DNA from: Perca fluviatilis
Lineage: Eukaryota > Chordata > Actinopteri > Perciformes > Percidae
Length of the DNA: 64,000 nucleotides
Direction: 5' to 3'
NCBI RefSeq assembly: GCF_010015445.1
Contig: NC_053118.1
Span: 9,598,907-9,662,906, forward strand
Under the pieces are notes generated by a model. It searched no databases and was not told the origin of the DNA. It saw only the letters and a list, made by a program, of their open reading frames with translations. How positions within the stretch are numbered: position 1 is the stretch's first letter; every line of letters begins with the position of its first letter. Below, piece after piece: positions 1-9,707 of this stretch. Position numbers and translations under genes: made by a program.

Positions 1-138
1 TGGTGGTGGTGTATTTTGTGGGCTTCTGTCAGTCTTATCCATTGTACGCATCATGCGCTGTCAAGCTGCTTATACCTGCATCGGCCGTGTGCATCAGGCT
101 TCAGGCATAATAGCCTAATGCGTGGCTCTTGAACCGGC

Positions 139-740
139 TTGGGTGCCTGTTATTGCATGATGTTGCAAACTGCTGTGTGCCTCGTTACATCTGTTAGTTA
201 CATTTATTATTTTGCCTTTCTTATTTTCCCCTTCCCATTGCCGATTTTATTTGCCTTTCTTATTTTGCTTTTAGTTCGCAACTGTTCCCGCGATATTTTA
301 TTTGCCTTTCTTATGTTCGCGTCTGGTCGGGCGGCTGAGGTTTGGTTTTGCTCCGGCAGGTGCCGAGTTTTGGTTTCTACGGCCGTCGCCGTCTTTTAAT
401 TTGCCTTTCTTATTTTGCATTTATTTTCACAGGTCTATTGCTGTGGATGGGCAAGATCCATGGTTTACTATTTCGACCGGTCGTATGCCGAGGTTTGGTT
501 TTGCATCTCGGTGGGCACCGAATTATTTTTATTTCATATTTATTTTTACCGGTCGGATGCCGAGGTTTTGTTTTGCTTACACCGGCGAGTGCCGAAGTTT
601 TAATTTGATTAGCGGCGGTAGCGAAATTTTTATTTTCATGGTGTGGGCAGTAATCTTTCTGCTTTTGGTAGGCTAGTTATTGTACTTTTATGTCAACTTT
701 GCTTTCTCGTTGTCTGCAGAGTCCTGCGGCTCATGAGGTA
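139..740. repeat. degenerate GC/T-rich repeat array, unclassified
   Basis: Imperfect copies of a unit built on TGCCGAGGTTTGGTTTTGC recur near 330, 485 and 555, with weaker copies near 365 and 585. They are separated by T-rich stretches such as TTTGCCTTTCTTATTTTGC (near 212, 252, 300 and 400). Overlapping open frames here are rich in F, L and C and do not resemble a protein family. I infer non-coding body or internal sequence of a retroelement because the segment runs into the 3' module at 778-917, but I do not recognise the family. Confidence 0.4.
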
Positions 741-777
741 TGTATGCCAACTAGTTTTCTCACTAATTGTCCTTTTG

Positions 778-917
778 GGGGATTTGTTTGGGGTCCTTAA
801 ACCCTTTAGGATATTTGGGTTCGATGGAGTCCAATCTCCAGAGACTCGTACATTTACATGTTGTATGTACAATAAATATGTTCATAATTGCAAAGAAGTC
901 TCTCCTGATTGAAATGA
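778..917 (+). repeat. 3' terminal module, copy 1 (140 bp)
   Basis: This segment is identical by eye to 1267-1406, offset 489 bp. It holds the polyadenylation-like signal AATAAATATG and ends in CTCCTGATTGAAATGA. The sequence upstream of this copy differs from that upstream of copy 2, so only the 3' part is shared. It could be the 3' end of a non-LTR element or the R/U5-like end of an LTR. The sequence alone does not decide. Confidence 0.6.
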
Positions 918-1040
918 AGCTCAGCGTAAATTCTTAAAGGAAGACTTCATTCACTTTTCCATCACTCATAATGATAAGCTGTTTCACGGTACGTCACTTG
1001 TCAGTAGTAATCAGAACAGCTGTGTTGTTGTTGTTAGTTA

Positions 1041-1406
1041 AACCAATCAGGGTCGACCATTTGTCGACGAGCCTATCACAGCTTGATACCCTGCTTTAAA
1101 TCTGCTCTCTCTTCCACGGTTGGCAGTTGTCGTTTCAGGAAATAGAGTGCGTTCCGCCTCCCCCCTTCTGCCACCGATGGTCACGCCCTCGGACCTGGGT
1201 TGCATCTCGGCTTGGCTGTTGATGGTCCCTCTATTTATCTCCACCACCAGTGTCTGGACTCCATCAGGGGATTTGTTTGGGGTCCTTAAACCCTTTAGGA
1301 TATTTGGGTTCGATGGAGTCCAATCTCCAGAGACTCGTACATTTACATGTTGTATGTACAATAAATATGTTCATAATTGCAAAGAAGTCTCTCCTGATTG
1401 AAATGA
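1041..1406 (+). repeat. dispersed element ending in the 3' module, copy 2
   Basis: The stretch starts with a CCAATCAGGG-like box, then CTGCTTTAAATCTGC, then a C-rich body, and ends in the module that is identical to 778-917. A diverged copy lies at 5649-5985 with the same order of parts (CTCTCTC, CAG.TGTCGTTTCAGG, CACCACCAGTGTCTGGACTCC, AATAAA, CTCCTGATTGAA). A CCAAT-like box, TATA-like stretch and poly(A) signal in about 360 bp would fit a solo LTR, but I see no clear TG..CA ends. Its downstream end abuts a minus-strand LINE inside that LINE's coding sequence. Confidence 0.5.
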
Positions 1407-2880
1407 TTTCATCTTCCTCAAGAAGAAAAGTCTCTGTTGGGCCTTTTTACAGGCTGCATCTGTGTTGCTCTCAAAAGATAATTTACTGTCAATGATGGTT
1501 CCTAAGTATTTATATTCATCTACTGTCTCAACATTCATGTTCTGGATAACAGTTTGTGAAACATTGTGCTGTGATCTACGGAAATCAATAATCATATCAT
1601 TTGTCTTAGAAACGTTGATAGACAAATAGGAGTTTTCACACCACGCAATGAAATCATCAACTACAGGGCCATGCCCCGCCTCATCATTGTTCAAAAGGCT
1701 CACTATAACAGTGTCATCTGCAAATTTCACACAGTGCCTATTCTCATACTTACTCCTACAGTCATTTGTGTATAAAATGAAAAGCAATGGAGAAAGAACA
1801 CAGCCCTGAGGAGAACCTTTGGAAGTAAGGACTTTTGAGGATAAAACACCATTGACCCTAACACACTGTGACCTGTTCAACAGAAAATCCAGTATCCAGC
1901 CATTTAAGTTAGGGTTCAAGTTAAAAAATAGACTGAAGTTTCTCAGCCAACAAGTACTGCTGAATAGTATTGAATGCTGAAGAGAAGTCGATAAAAAGGA
2001 GCCTTGCATGAGTCTTTGAGGTTTCCAGATGTTGATAAAGGGAATTTAGCAATGTAAGTATTGCATCCTCAACACCTCTGCTAGCCCTGTAAGCAAACTG
2101 AAGAGGGTCTAGCTGCTCTTCCACCTGCTTCAGCACCTCCTGCTTAACCAACTTCTCAAAAGTCTTCATCACCAATGAGGTGAGAGCAACAGGCCGAAAG
2201 TCATTTAAGACCTTGGGATTCTTACACTTAGCCACAGGAATGATTGTAGAATGTTTCCAAATCTTTGGCACTGTTTGCATCTGGAGTGATTGAGTAAAAA
2301 TCACTTTAAAAATCTCACTTAACTGACCAGCACAAGACTTAAGGACTCGACCACCGATGTTGTCAGGGCCAGGAGTTTTCCTAACCTTAGTTTGTTTAAA
2401 TAATGTTTTGACCTTAGATACATCAATATCAAAATCAAAAGCAGAGGAATTACAGACCAAATCCTCACTCATGTGACTGATTTCCAAATCATTATTAGAA
2501 AATCTCATATAAAAACTATTTAATTCATTTGCTAACTGCTCGTCAGAAACAAAACCATTTAAGGAAACTGTACTAGTGCCTTTGTGTAGTCCTGTCATTA
2601 TTTTCATGCCATTCCACACAGATCTGAGATCAGACTCACAAAATTTGGACTCAATTTTTCTTTTATACTGAAGTTTAGCCTTTACTATTTCAACTCGCAC
2701 AACCTTCCTAATTTCAGCATATGCACTTTTGTCACCACTATTAAAAACAGTCCTCTTTTCCCTTAACATATGTAATTTCATGACAAAAATAATAAAATAC
2801 ACCCACATAAAACAAGGACAGACACATAGGCAGCTCCACCAGTTCAGTCTTTGGGCATTCCTTACTTTTAGGTTGAACAC
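1407..2880 (-). pseudogene. LINE reverse transcriptase fragment (jockey/CR1-L2 group)
   Basis: Two overlapping minus frames together encode a non-LTR reverse transcriptase. The upstream frame (2880-1921) carries RKTPGPDNIGG, LNDFRPVALTSLVMKTFEKL and LLFIDFSSAFNTIQ (RT domains 1-3, with the first catalytic Asp in FIDFSSAF). The downstream frame (2009-1407) carries SKGSPQGCVLSPLLF and the catalytic FADD box in HCVKFADDTVIVSLL. A frameshift near 1940 separates them. The N-terminal endonuclease is missing, and the C-terminus stops abruptly at about 1407 where the 3' module begins. Loss of the 3' end is not the usual LINE 5' truncation, so a later insertion or deletion probably removed it. The family call rests on motifs only. 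Confidence 0.85.
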
Positions 2881-3000
2881 CTATTTTAAGACAAGTACAT
2901 CCACATACTGTCGTACTATAACATGTCTTTCATCTTTTCATGTCTTTTCAATTGAAAACATACGTATATTGTTAAACCTCAACCTATTTTGTTTCTTTGT

Positions 3001-5400
3001 CTACTCAACTTCTTTAAACAATAGATATGTTTTAACTGAACTTTTAAATCTCCTTTTACTGCTTTCTTGTGTTATTTGTTCAGGTAACACATTCCATTCT
3101 TGCATTGCTCTATACATGACCATGCTTTTAACAGTATTAGTCTTTGCTTTTGGTAAAGTAAAGTTACCTCTTGTGGCATGTCTAGTCGCATAGTTGTGTA
3201 ATCTAAACTGAAAGGTCATTTATTATACAAAATAGATGGTTTCTTTGTAACAAGAATATTCCTAAAAAAGACACATAATGAATATAATAATCTATTTCTT
3301 ACAAATAACCAACCTAAACATTTGTGCATTGTAACAACATTTGTCCGATATCCACACCTAAACGCTATACGCGTGGCTCTATTTTGCACCATTTGCAATT
3401 TAGTTATTTTTTCTTCAGTTGCATTAGACCATACCACTGAACAATAATTAAGATTAGACAATATTAACGCTTTAGCTACTACTTTGATTGAACTTTGTGA
3501 CAAATATGGTGCACATCTTTTAACAACAGAAACAACCATGTTATTTATATGTTTAGTCCATGATAATTTGCTATCTAAAATAACTCTTAAATGTTTGGTG
3601 TCATGGACCTGTTCAACAGATACATAATTTATGCAAAGCTTCAACTCAGGTTGATTTTGAAGAGTATAATGTGAACAAAACATCATGCTTTTCCTCTTTG
3701 AAATATTAAGAACTACCTTATTTTTCTTTATCCATTCAACCACCAATTGCAGCTCTTGTAATAGGATAGTGTTTAACTCATGAATTGTAGATGAAGACAT
3801 ATAAATAGTTGAATCTTCTACATACATCGATATATTGACCTTATTAAAAAAACAAGTGATAAATCATTTGTAAAGGTAGTGTATAACAGTGGCCCAAGAC
3901 AACTCCCCTGGGGAACTCCATAGCTAACCGCTCCAACATCCGAGTAACTACAATTAAAAAAGACTAGTTGTTGCCTGTTTGTTAAATAACTCTTCATCCA
4001 TAACATTGCTGACTGAGAGAAACCATAACATTGAAGTTTTTCCAATAATATATTTTGATCAAGGATGTAAAATCAAGCATAATAGCATCATTTGAGTTAG
4101 AGCGGTAGCTTTTGAGTGTCCCTTTCTATAAGCATGTTGACAATCAGTTGTTAAGTCATTCAAAGAAAAATATTCTATAATCTGCTCACATACTATACTC
4201 TCCATCATTTTACTCAACACAGGCAATAAATTTATAGGATGACTATTTGACCCCGAGAATGGTAACCCTACATTTTTAGACAGTAGAATTATTTTAGCAA
4301 TTTTCCATTCCTGAGGGCATAGACATTCACTTAAACTTTGGTTTATAATATGACAGATAACAGGGGCAATTAGGTCTGCAACCAATTAAAGAAGTTTACC
4401 ATCAAGGCCGTCCACACCTGGTGGTTTATCTTTACAAGTTTTCAACATTTTTCTACTTTATTAATATTTACTCTAGCAAATTTTAAATTACAATCTTTGC
4501 CTCTCATGATTTTTTCTTTTATTAATAAATAAGATATCTCATTCTCTATTTCTGTCATATTATTTCTTAAATCATTTATTTTATCTATAAAATAATTATT
4601 AAGGTAGTTTGCGATCTCCAAAAAAGATGGAGTTTATATAGTGCTTTTTCCCATTAAGCTGTTCAACGTATTCCATAATTTTGTTACTATCATTTTTAAT
4701 ATCATTAATCCTGTCTTCATAATACATTTTCTTTTTCTTTCTATTTAAATTAGTTAGAAAGTTTCTTAGTTTATGGTATATTTGCCAGTCTGATTGATAA
4801 CCAGATCTTATTGCTGTTAATTTAGCTCCACCATATGTTCTTTTTACTCCTTATCTAACCATGGTGTACTGACGCATCGGACCGTAAACTTCTTCACTGG
4901 AGCATGCTTTTCAACTATAGGCATAAAAATATCAACAACATTTTTCAGTGCTTCATCAGCATTTGTTTTCAGTAATACATCTGACCAACATACCTCTTTT
5001 ACATCATTTCTAAATCTGTCCTGATCAAACCATTTATATGATCTCTTTTGTATTACTTTAGGTCCAGGCTTTGGCACTTTTGCTCTTCTAACAACAGCAA
5101 CTAAATTATGATCACTACAGCCAGTCGGTATCGATAATGCTTTTGAGCATAGCTCAACTGCATTAGTAAAAAATATGATCAATACACGTGGAAGTAATTA
5201 GTTGGTTTGTTAATTACCTGTGACAAACCACACAAATCTGTAACATTTTTCATTGAACAACCTAATGCATTCAAATCTATATTCAGATCTCCCATAAAAT
5301 AGATTTCATAACTGCTATCACACCCATGTTCTAGCATTTCACATATTTAATTTAAATATTCACTAGATTTTCCAAGGGATTGATTCCACCCCGGATCTTG
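3001..5400 (-). pseudogene. LINE with endonuclease and reverse transcriptase, decayed (jockey/L2 group)
   Basis: Read on the minus strand from 5400 down, this is a second, longer non-LTR retrotransposon. The apurinic endonuclease end is visible (YFMGDLNIDL near 5300 and the catalytic SDHNLVAVVRR near 5110), then a linker (4844-5182), then RT blocks in 4385-4059 (PQEWKIAKIILLSK, HAYRKGHS), 4045-3818 (VSYGVPQGSCLGPLLY) and 3827-3216 (YVEDSTIYMSS). The position normally read as YADD is YVED, so the second catalytic Asp is replaced by Glu. The C-terminal region (LNYCSVVWSNA, LQMVQNRATRIAF, then 3219-3001) is present. Several stops and frameshifts break it into at least five pieces. The endonuclease N-terminus is lost near 5400. 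The sequence at 2881-3000 is its likely 3' UTR. Confidence 0.85.
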
Positions 5401-5445
5401 TGCTGATCTACAGAGAAAAAAAGCAGTAATGACACATTCGGTGAT

Positions 5446-5648
5446 CCCACAGTTGTGTTGACTTCAGGTCACATTGACCCGTTTTCAATTTTTGTTTCAT
5501 ATCAGAAATTATGGGACGTAGAAATAAGCACTGAAAATGTGTAGAAGAAAAATTAAAAAATTTGAAACGTTGGAAAAAGCAAAAACAAAAAGAGGCGTCA
5601 AAAAACGAAAAAAAAAAAACGTTGATGGGAAGACAACACAAGGGTTAA
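5446..5648. mobile_element. TTAA-flanked piggyBac-like MITE
   Basis: The right end reads GGGAAGACAACACAAGGG followed by TTAA (5645-5648). The left end near 5446 carries the diverged partner CCACAGTTGTGTTGACTTC followed by AGGTCACATTGACCC. The A-rich interior matches a common fish MITE that I recall only from general knowledge. No coding content. The left terminal CCC and TTAA are mutated, so this copy looks immobile. Confidence 0.55.
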
Positions 5649-5985
5649 ATCTGTTTCTCTCTCTAATACTGTCAGCTGTCATTTCAGGCAAAGTGTGCAA
5701 CCATCCTCCTCCCCTTCGACCCCCAGTCACCATCACCCGAGGGTCACCCTGGGTCTTCCTCCAGCAGAACGCTCTGTCGACTCCTTCAGTCTGGTCTTCG
5801 GGCTCCTTCGCTGCCACCACCAGTGTCTAGACTCCATCGGGGGGGATATGTCTTGGCTTCTCTACCCCTTTAACAAATATTTCATAATGATGGAGTCTAA
5901 TCTCCAAAGACTCTGTACATTTCATATTATGCATATGTACAATAAATCTTTGCATATCTGCAACAAAGTCTCTCCTGATTGAATT
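5649..5985 (+). repeat. dispersed element ending in the 3' module, copy 3
   Basis: A diverged homologue of 1041-1406: CTCTCTCT, a CAGCTGTCATTTCAGG segment, a C-rich body, CCACCACCAGTGTCTAGACT, a poly(A)-like AATAAATC and the terminal CTCCTGATTGAA. It directly follows the TTAA MITE. It shows that the module at 778 and 1267 is a dispersed family rather than a local duplication only. Confidence 0.55.
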
Positions 5986-6319
5986 GGGGTGGAGAGACAG
6001 ATATCTTAAAACCTGGACAAATAAAACAAACTATCCACACGGATAAATACAACTATAGGACAGTGAGAAATATTGTTTTGGCAGGCATTTAAAAAGAAAA
6101 AAACTTTGGACAGAACCAGGCTTACTGTTTCCCCCAGCCTCCAGAGTCTTTACGCTAAATTAGGCTAACCACAGCTAAACTCCAAGCTCCGGCAGCAGAG
6201 CAGAGAAGATTAATATGTGCCATTTTGGAAGGCACCGAATGACGGCCTGTTTTGTTATTTAGTTTGGACAACTTATTGTCCATGTTGGTGCCTGTGACTG
6301 TCAACAAGCTGATGTTCCT
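5986..6319. other. no gene recognised
   Basis: The region includes a stretch (about 6100-6200) resembling a common fish dispersed repeat with GTTTCCCCCAGCCTCCAGAG and GCTAAATTAGGCTAACCACAG. I see no open frame with family resemblance. Confidence 0.3.
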
Positions 6320-6492
6320 TTGTTTTTTTCTCATGAAAGCTGCTGTACATCTGTGGATGATGTGAGCAAGAGAGGCGTTAAGAGGAAGGCTGTCGCCAAT
6401 GGAGAAGGACCAAGCAGGAAGATGAAAAGGAAATCGATTTACATGATTTACATTAGGTGTAATATTACATTATTGGTAGTCCTCACAACTGT

Positions 6493-6539
6493 CCTTGTGT
6501 GGTCCTTCGGGTCACCGGGACCCAAAGGACCACACAAGG
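6493..6539. repeat. near-perfect 21-bp hairpin inside the PIM pseudogene
   Basis: Left arm 6493-6513 (CCTTGTGTGGTCCTTCGGGTC) and right arm 6519-6539 pair with one mismatch around a 5-nt ACCGG loop. It is followed by GTTATAA. The end CACACAAGGGTT resembles the TTAA MITE end at 5634-5648. It sits where the kinase glycine loop should be, so it may be the scar of a palindromic MITE. Confidence 0.6.
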
Positions 6540-6552
6540 GTTATAAAAACAC

Positions 6553-6706
6553 AAATGTTGGCTTCGGGCTCGGGCAGAGAATTCTAACTCTAGCAACAGT
6601 GTCCCTACTGGACTGTTATGATTTGGACCAGGAGCTGATCCTGGTGCTGGAGAGACCAGTTCCCTCCAAGGACAATGGAGGTTCCCTACTGCAGGACCAG
6701 GCCAAG
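6553..6706 (+). pseudogene. PIM-like exon: hinge region
   Basis: The translation includes TVSLLDCYDLDQELILVLER followed by PVPSKDNGGSLLQDQAK, the PIM hinge (ERPxP replaces the usual xxGxP hinge of other kinases). The upstream boundary is uncertain. A good splice donor, AAG|GTAAGC, follows at 6707. Part of the usual segment between PVPS and NGGSLQ is missing. The frame is open. Confidence 0.8.
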
Positions 6707-6760
6707 GTAAGCTACTGTAAGATCCTTGTAAGTGTGTGTGTCTGTGTGGGGGGGGGGGGG

Positions 6761-6788
6761 CACTTAAAGGATTTTCTTTTTGCAATTT
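6761..6788. repeat. 28-bp direct repeat, left copy
   Basis: The 28 bases beginning CACTTAAAGGATTTTC are identical to 8070-8097. Together they bound a composite block of about 1.28 kb inside a PIM intron (L1 fragment, tail repeat, (AT)n and a dispersed repeat). This looks like a long target-site duplication or a duplication breakpoint. Confidence 0.7.
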
Positions 6789-6797
6789 GGCTAATGC

Positions 6798-7012
6798 TTA
6801 GCTTTTTTTGGTGTCGTCACTAGATGAAGCAGCAACTATGAAATATTTATTTTGTAGACGATTTACATCTCTTTTACGTAAATGTGATTCTAGAATAAGC
6901 GCCACGTCTATGTTCTTCCTTCTTAAATAGTCCAGGAATTTTGCTTGTTTGATCGGTCCATTTAGCCCCCTGATGTTAACAGAAAGGATTGAAAGTTCAG
7001 CCATCTTCAAAA
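6798..7012 (-). pseudogene. L1-type LINE ORF2 N-terminal endonuclease fragment
   Basis: The minus frame translates as LSILSVNIRGLNGPIKQAKF followed by LDYLRRKNIDVALILESHLR, the start of an L1/Tx1-type apurinic endonuclease (SVNIRGLN corresponds to the conserved N-rich first motif). Only about 70 residues remain. Upstream minus-strand sequence (7013-7390) may be its 5' region but shows no clear ORF1. It lies inside the PIM pseudogene intron. Confidence 0.7.
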
Positions 7013-7396
7013 TGTACACGTATATATGTTTCGAGTACCCTACAGGAATTCACTGATAAATTTGTAGCAAAGGGTGAGCAGTTAGATCTTAGCACTGTGT
7101 GGTGAAAACACAAAAAATTAAATAAATCCCATAGCCCGCCGAGACCGCAGACCCCCTTCCCTCTCTGTAGGATACGTGACCGCATCAAACGCAGCTCGCA
7201 CAAAAACTCAGCTCAAAACTGCACCTCCTGTCTAAAGTCACAGGTTAACTGGAACAGGTCTAATGCTTTCCTATGTTAAACATGAACAATGTTACAAAAG
7301 AAAACAACTTAAAACTAAGTCCCAACCATCTATTAAGTTCTGAAATAAACTGTATGAAAAACAAATCAGCCGTGTAGGAGTAGTAGACATAGATTA

Positions 7397-7462
7397 TCAG
7401 AATCAGAATCAGAAAAGCTTTATTGCCAAGTATGTTTACACACACAAGGGATGTGTCTTGGT
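7397..7462 (-). repeat. retroposon 3'-tail-like repeat (AGAATCAGAATCAG...)
   Basis: It contains CAGAATCAGAATCAGAAAAG then CTTTATTGCCAAGTATG, a tail seen commonly in fish genomes. A short relative (AGAATCAGCTTATTTGCCAAG) lies at about 36529-36550. It precedes an (AT)n tract. Family not decided. Confidence 0.5.
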
Positions 7463-7464
7463 AT

Positions 7465-7479
7465 CATATATATATATAT

Positions 7480-7537
<58 letters not shown>

Positions 7538-7560
7538 ATATATTTATAATATATATTATA
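7465..7560. repeat. (AT)n microsatellite
   Basis: An almost pure AT dinucleotide run with a few TTATAA interruptions. Open frames over it translate to Tyr-Ile repeats and are not genes. Confidence 0.95.
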
Positions 7561-7732
7561 AAATGCAGTCTAATCAAATGCTCCTTATAACTTGGCTCCC
7601 AAGCTCATACATTATAGTTTCGACCAGCTATTACGCTCTGAAATAGACTGTGTGGGAAAAAAAACATGTTAGTGTAGTAAATATAGGTTATAAGATAAGT
7701 GTTTATCATGTTCTGATTCTGGTGCTGGAGAG

Positions 7733-8069
7733 ATCTAGCCTGACAAGCCAGACCCACATCAAGATGTCGGATCTGGGAACTCACCATTGACGGAGCTCAA
7801 TCCGAGGGGCGGGATAAACGGTTGTCTTTCAAATTCCCTCTGCACGCAATAGGATAGCGCTACAACCAGGCAGAGCAAGGAAGAAGGTAGCGAAGCTAGT
7901 TGATAGATTAAACTTTTGCCGTATCCGGTCGGCAAAATTCAGAACACATCTTCCTTTTTTAAGAATGACTTCAGTGTTCTTTGTTCTTTTCTCAAAGTAA
8001 AGCTTAACTCCAAGTCTTCCAGAAGACCGCTGTTCCCAGCAGCAGCAGCCATTAGCCCGCCCACCGACT
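7733..8069. repeat. dispersed repeat, probable non-autonomous DNA element
   Basis: Begins TAGCCTGACAAGCCAGACCC and contains GAGGGGCGGGATAAACGG and GCAGCAGCAGCC. The left end is similar in kind to the TAGCCTGG end of the element at 39457. No right terminal repeat is clear. It ends at the right copy of the 28-bp direct repeat. Confidence 0.4.
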
Positions 8070-8097
8070 CACTTAAAGGATTTTCTTTTTGCAATTT
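8070..8097. repeat. 28-bp direct repeat, right copy
   Basis: Identical to 6761-6788. After this point the PIM intron continues to the acceptor at 8373-8374. Confidence 0.7.
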
Positions 8098-8374
8098 AGG
8101 GCTTAGTTTCCTAGTTTTAGGCCATCATTTCTATTGATTATGATAACATTGTGCTCACAAATAAGTAATTGCTCTGTTACAGCAAGAAACAGGCCGTGTA
8201 GGCAGTCAAACAGGTTGTAAAAAAAGCCCCAGCCAAACAAAGAGAGAAACAAACGAAAATTATAAGCTACTCCACTATATTTCAGTGCCTTTAGGCTACA
8301 GGCAGTTGCAGCCATGAGAAAATGTCATAAAACCCTCCTCTCCGATCCCTCATCTCTCTCCTTTTGTCTCTCAG

Positions 8375-8555
8375 ATCATACTGACACAGCTTGTTGATGC
8401 AGCAATTGAACTTGAGAACCAGTGCATCTTTCACTCAGACATCTAGGTGGAAAATATACTGATTGAAACTGGCTCAGATGTCCCTCATATGCGTCTTATT
8501 GACTTTGAACTGAGCTGCTTCGCAAAGAAAGGATCCTTTTACCGCAATTTCTACG
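8375..8555 (+). pseudogene. PIM-like exon: catalytic loop and DFG region with stop
   Basis: The acceptor TTTTGTCTCTCAG precedes the exon. The translation runs IILTQLVDAAIELENQ, then CIFHSDI, stop, then VENILIETGSDVPHMRLIDF and ELSCFAKKGSFYRNFY. In PIM kinases this is HRDIKxENIL and DFG. Here HRD is HSD, the Lys codon position is a TAG stop (8444-8446), and DFG is DFE. The exon end is near CTACGTTAAGG; either the GT donor is out of phase with the next exon or it is mutated to TT. Confidence 0.85.
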
Positions 8556-9593
8556 TTAAGGAGTCTAGTTTCTACTCAGGGACGTCACTAGGATTGAAAG
8601 ACGGGGGGGGGGGGCTTAGCCCCCAGGGTATTTGTAACTTGTGTTTACAAAATCTTTGCACTCACATCTTTTGTTACTGTATTAGTGCTACACTTATGTC
8701 AACAACCAGTCAAGAACAAGTTAACAAGTAAAAAGTGACACATCATCTTCTTCCATTTCTACTCTGTTCCTTCTGTCTTATCCTTTAAGATAAAACAAAT
8801 CCCTGATGCTAATTTCATGACTTCGAAATGCAAATTGGTCACATGAAACAACATCCAAAATGTCCAAAAACAGAGAAACAGAGGCCGGACAGCTAATAAG
8901 TTGGTAAGTTAAACAAATATGACAAATATGTTTAACCTAGCCTACATTTAGGCAACATCTACATATTTATTTAATTTATCACAGCCAATGTAGAAAGTTA
9001 AGTTGGTTAGAATATAGCTAGAAGATATAATAAATATAATGAAATAATTTAGTTTAGGCTATGCATAGTACCTAGACCTGCCAACAAATGCTTATTGTTA
9101 GAAGAAAACCAAACACCCCATATTTCCTTAGACCTATAGACCACTTCTGACCTCAATCAGAATCAACTGCTCTGCCAATCTCCTGCTTCTCTTTCTCTCT
9201 GCTGAAATATCTTCCAGTATCCATCTCATCTGCTCAATGAATTGAAGGATACAATGGTACAATAGCATTAACAGGGACCCTATGACATTTACTTTTCAGT
9301 GACAACATTCTATGGGGATTGATATTGTTTTAGAATAGGCCTACTATAGAGATATGCTATATTATTGGCAATGAATAAAGAGTTGTGATTAGCTTACTAA
9401 GTTAACCATTTCTTGTATTTTGCTTGTTCACTCTAGCTAGACTATAGTTTTCCATAGCAAACCAAAATATCCCCTTTTCTTTACCTCAAGAAAACGTAGC
9501 TAAAGGTAAGCAGGTCATTAAAAACAACTTACAATTTCACTCTGTATCACTACGTGTAATCAATCTTCCTTTCACCATTAGCGTGTATTTCGG

Positions 9594-9625
9594 TGTGTGT
9601 ATGTGTGTGTGTGTGTGTGTGTGGG
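9594..9625. repeat. (TG)n microsatellite
   Basis: A run of TG dinucleotides followed by a G7 run. Overlapping frames with His-Thr repeats are not genes. Confidence 0.9.
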
Positions 9626-9707
9626 GGGGTGCAACGAGTGTACAACCAATACAACGAGACGCTGCATCATCTTGATAGCACAACGACTCTTTGTACTTCT
9701 GTCTGCC

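Noticed and set aside
54..912. Overlapping Phe/Leu/Cys-rich frames as membrane proteins
   Set aside because: Hydrophobicity comes from T-rich repeat DNA; no conserved domain, and the frames overlap each other.
5509..5830. Frames on both strands across 5509-5830
   Set aside because: They cover the MITE and the 3' module family; no protein resemblance.
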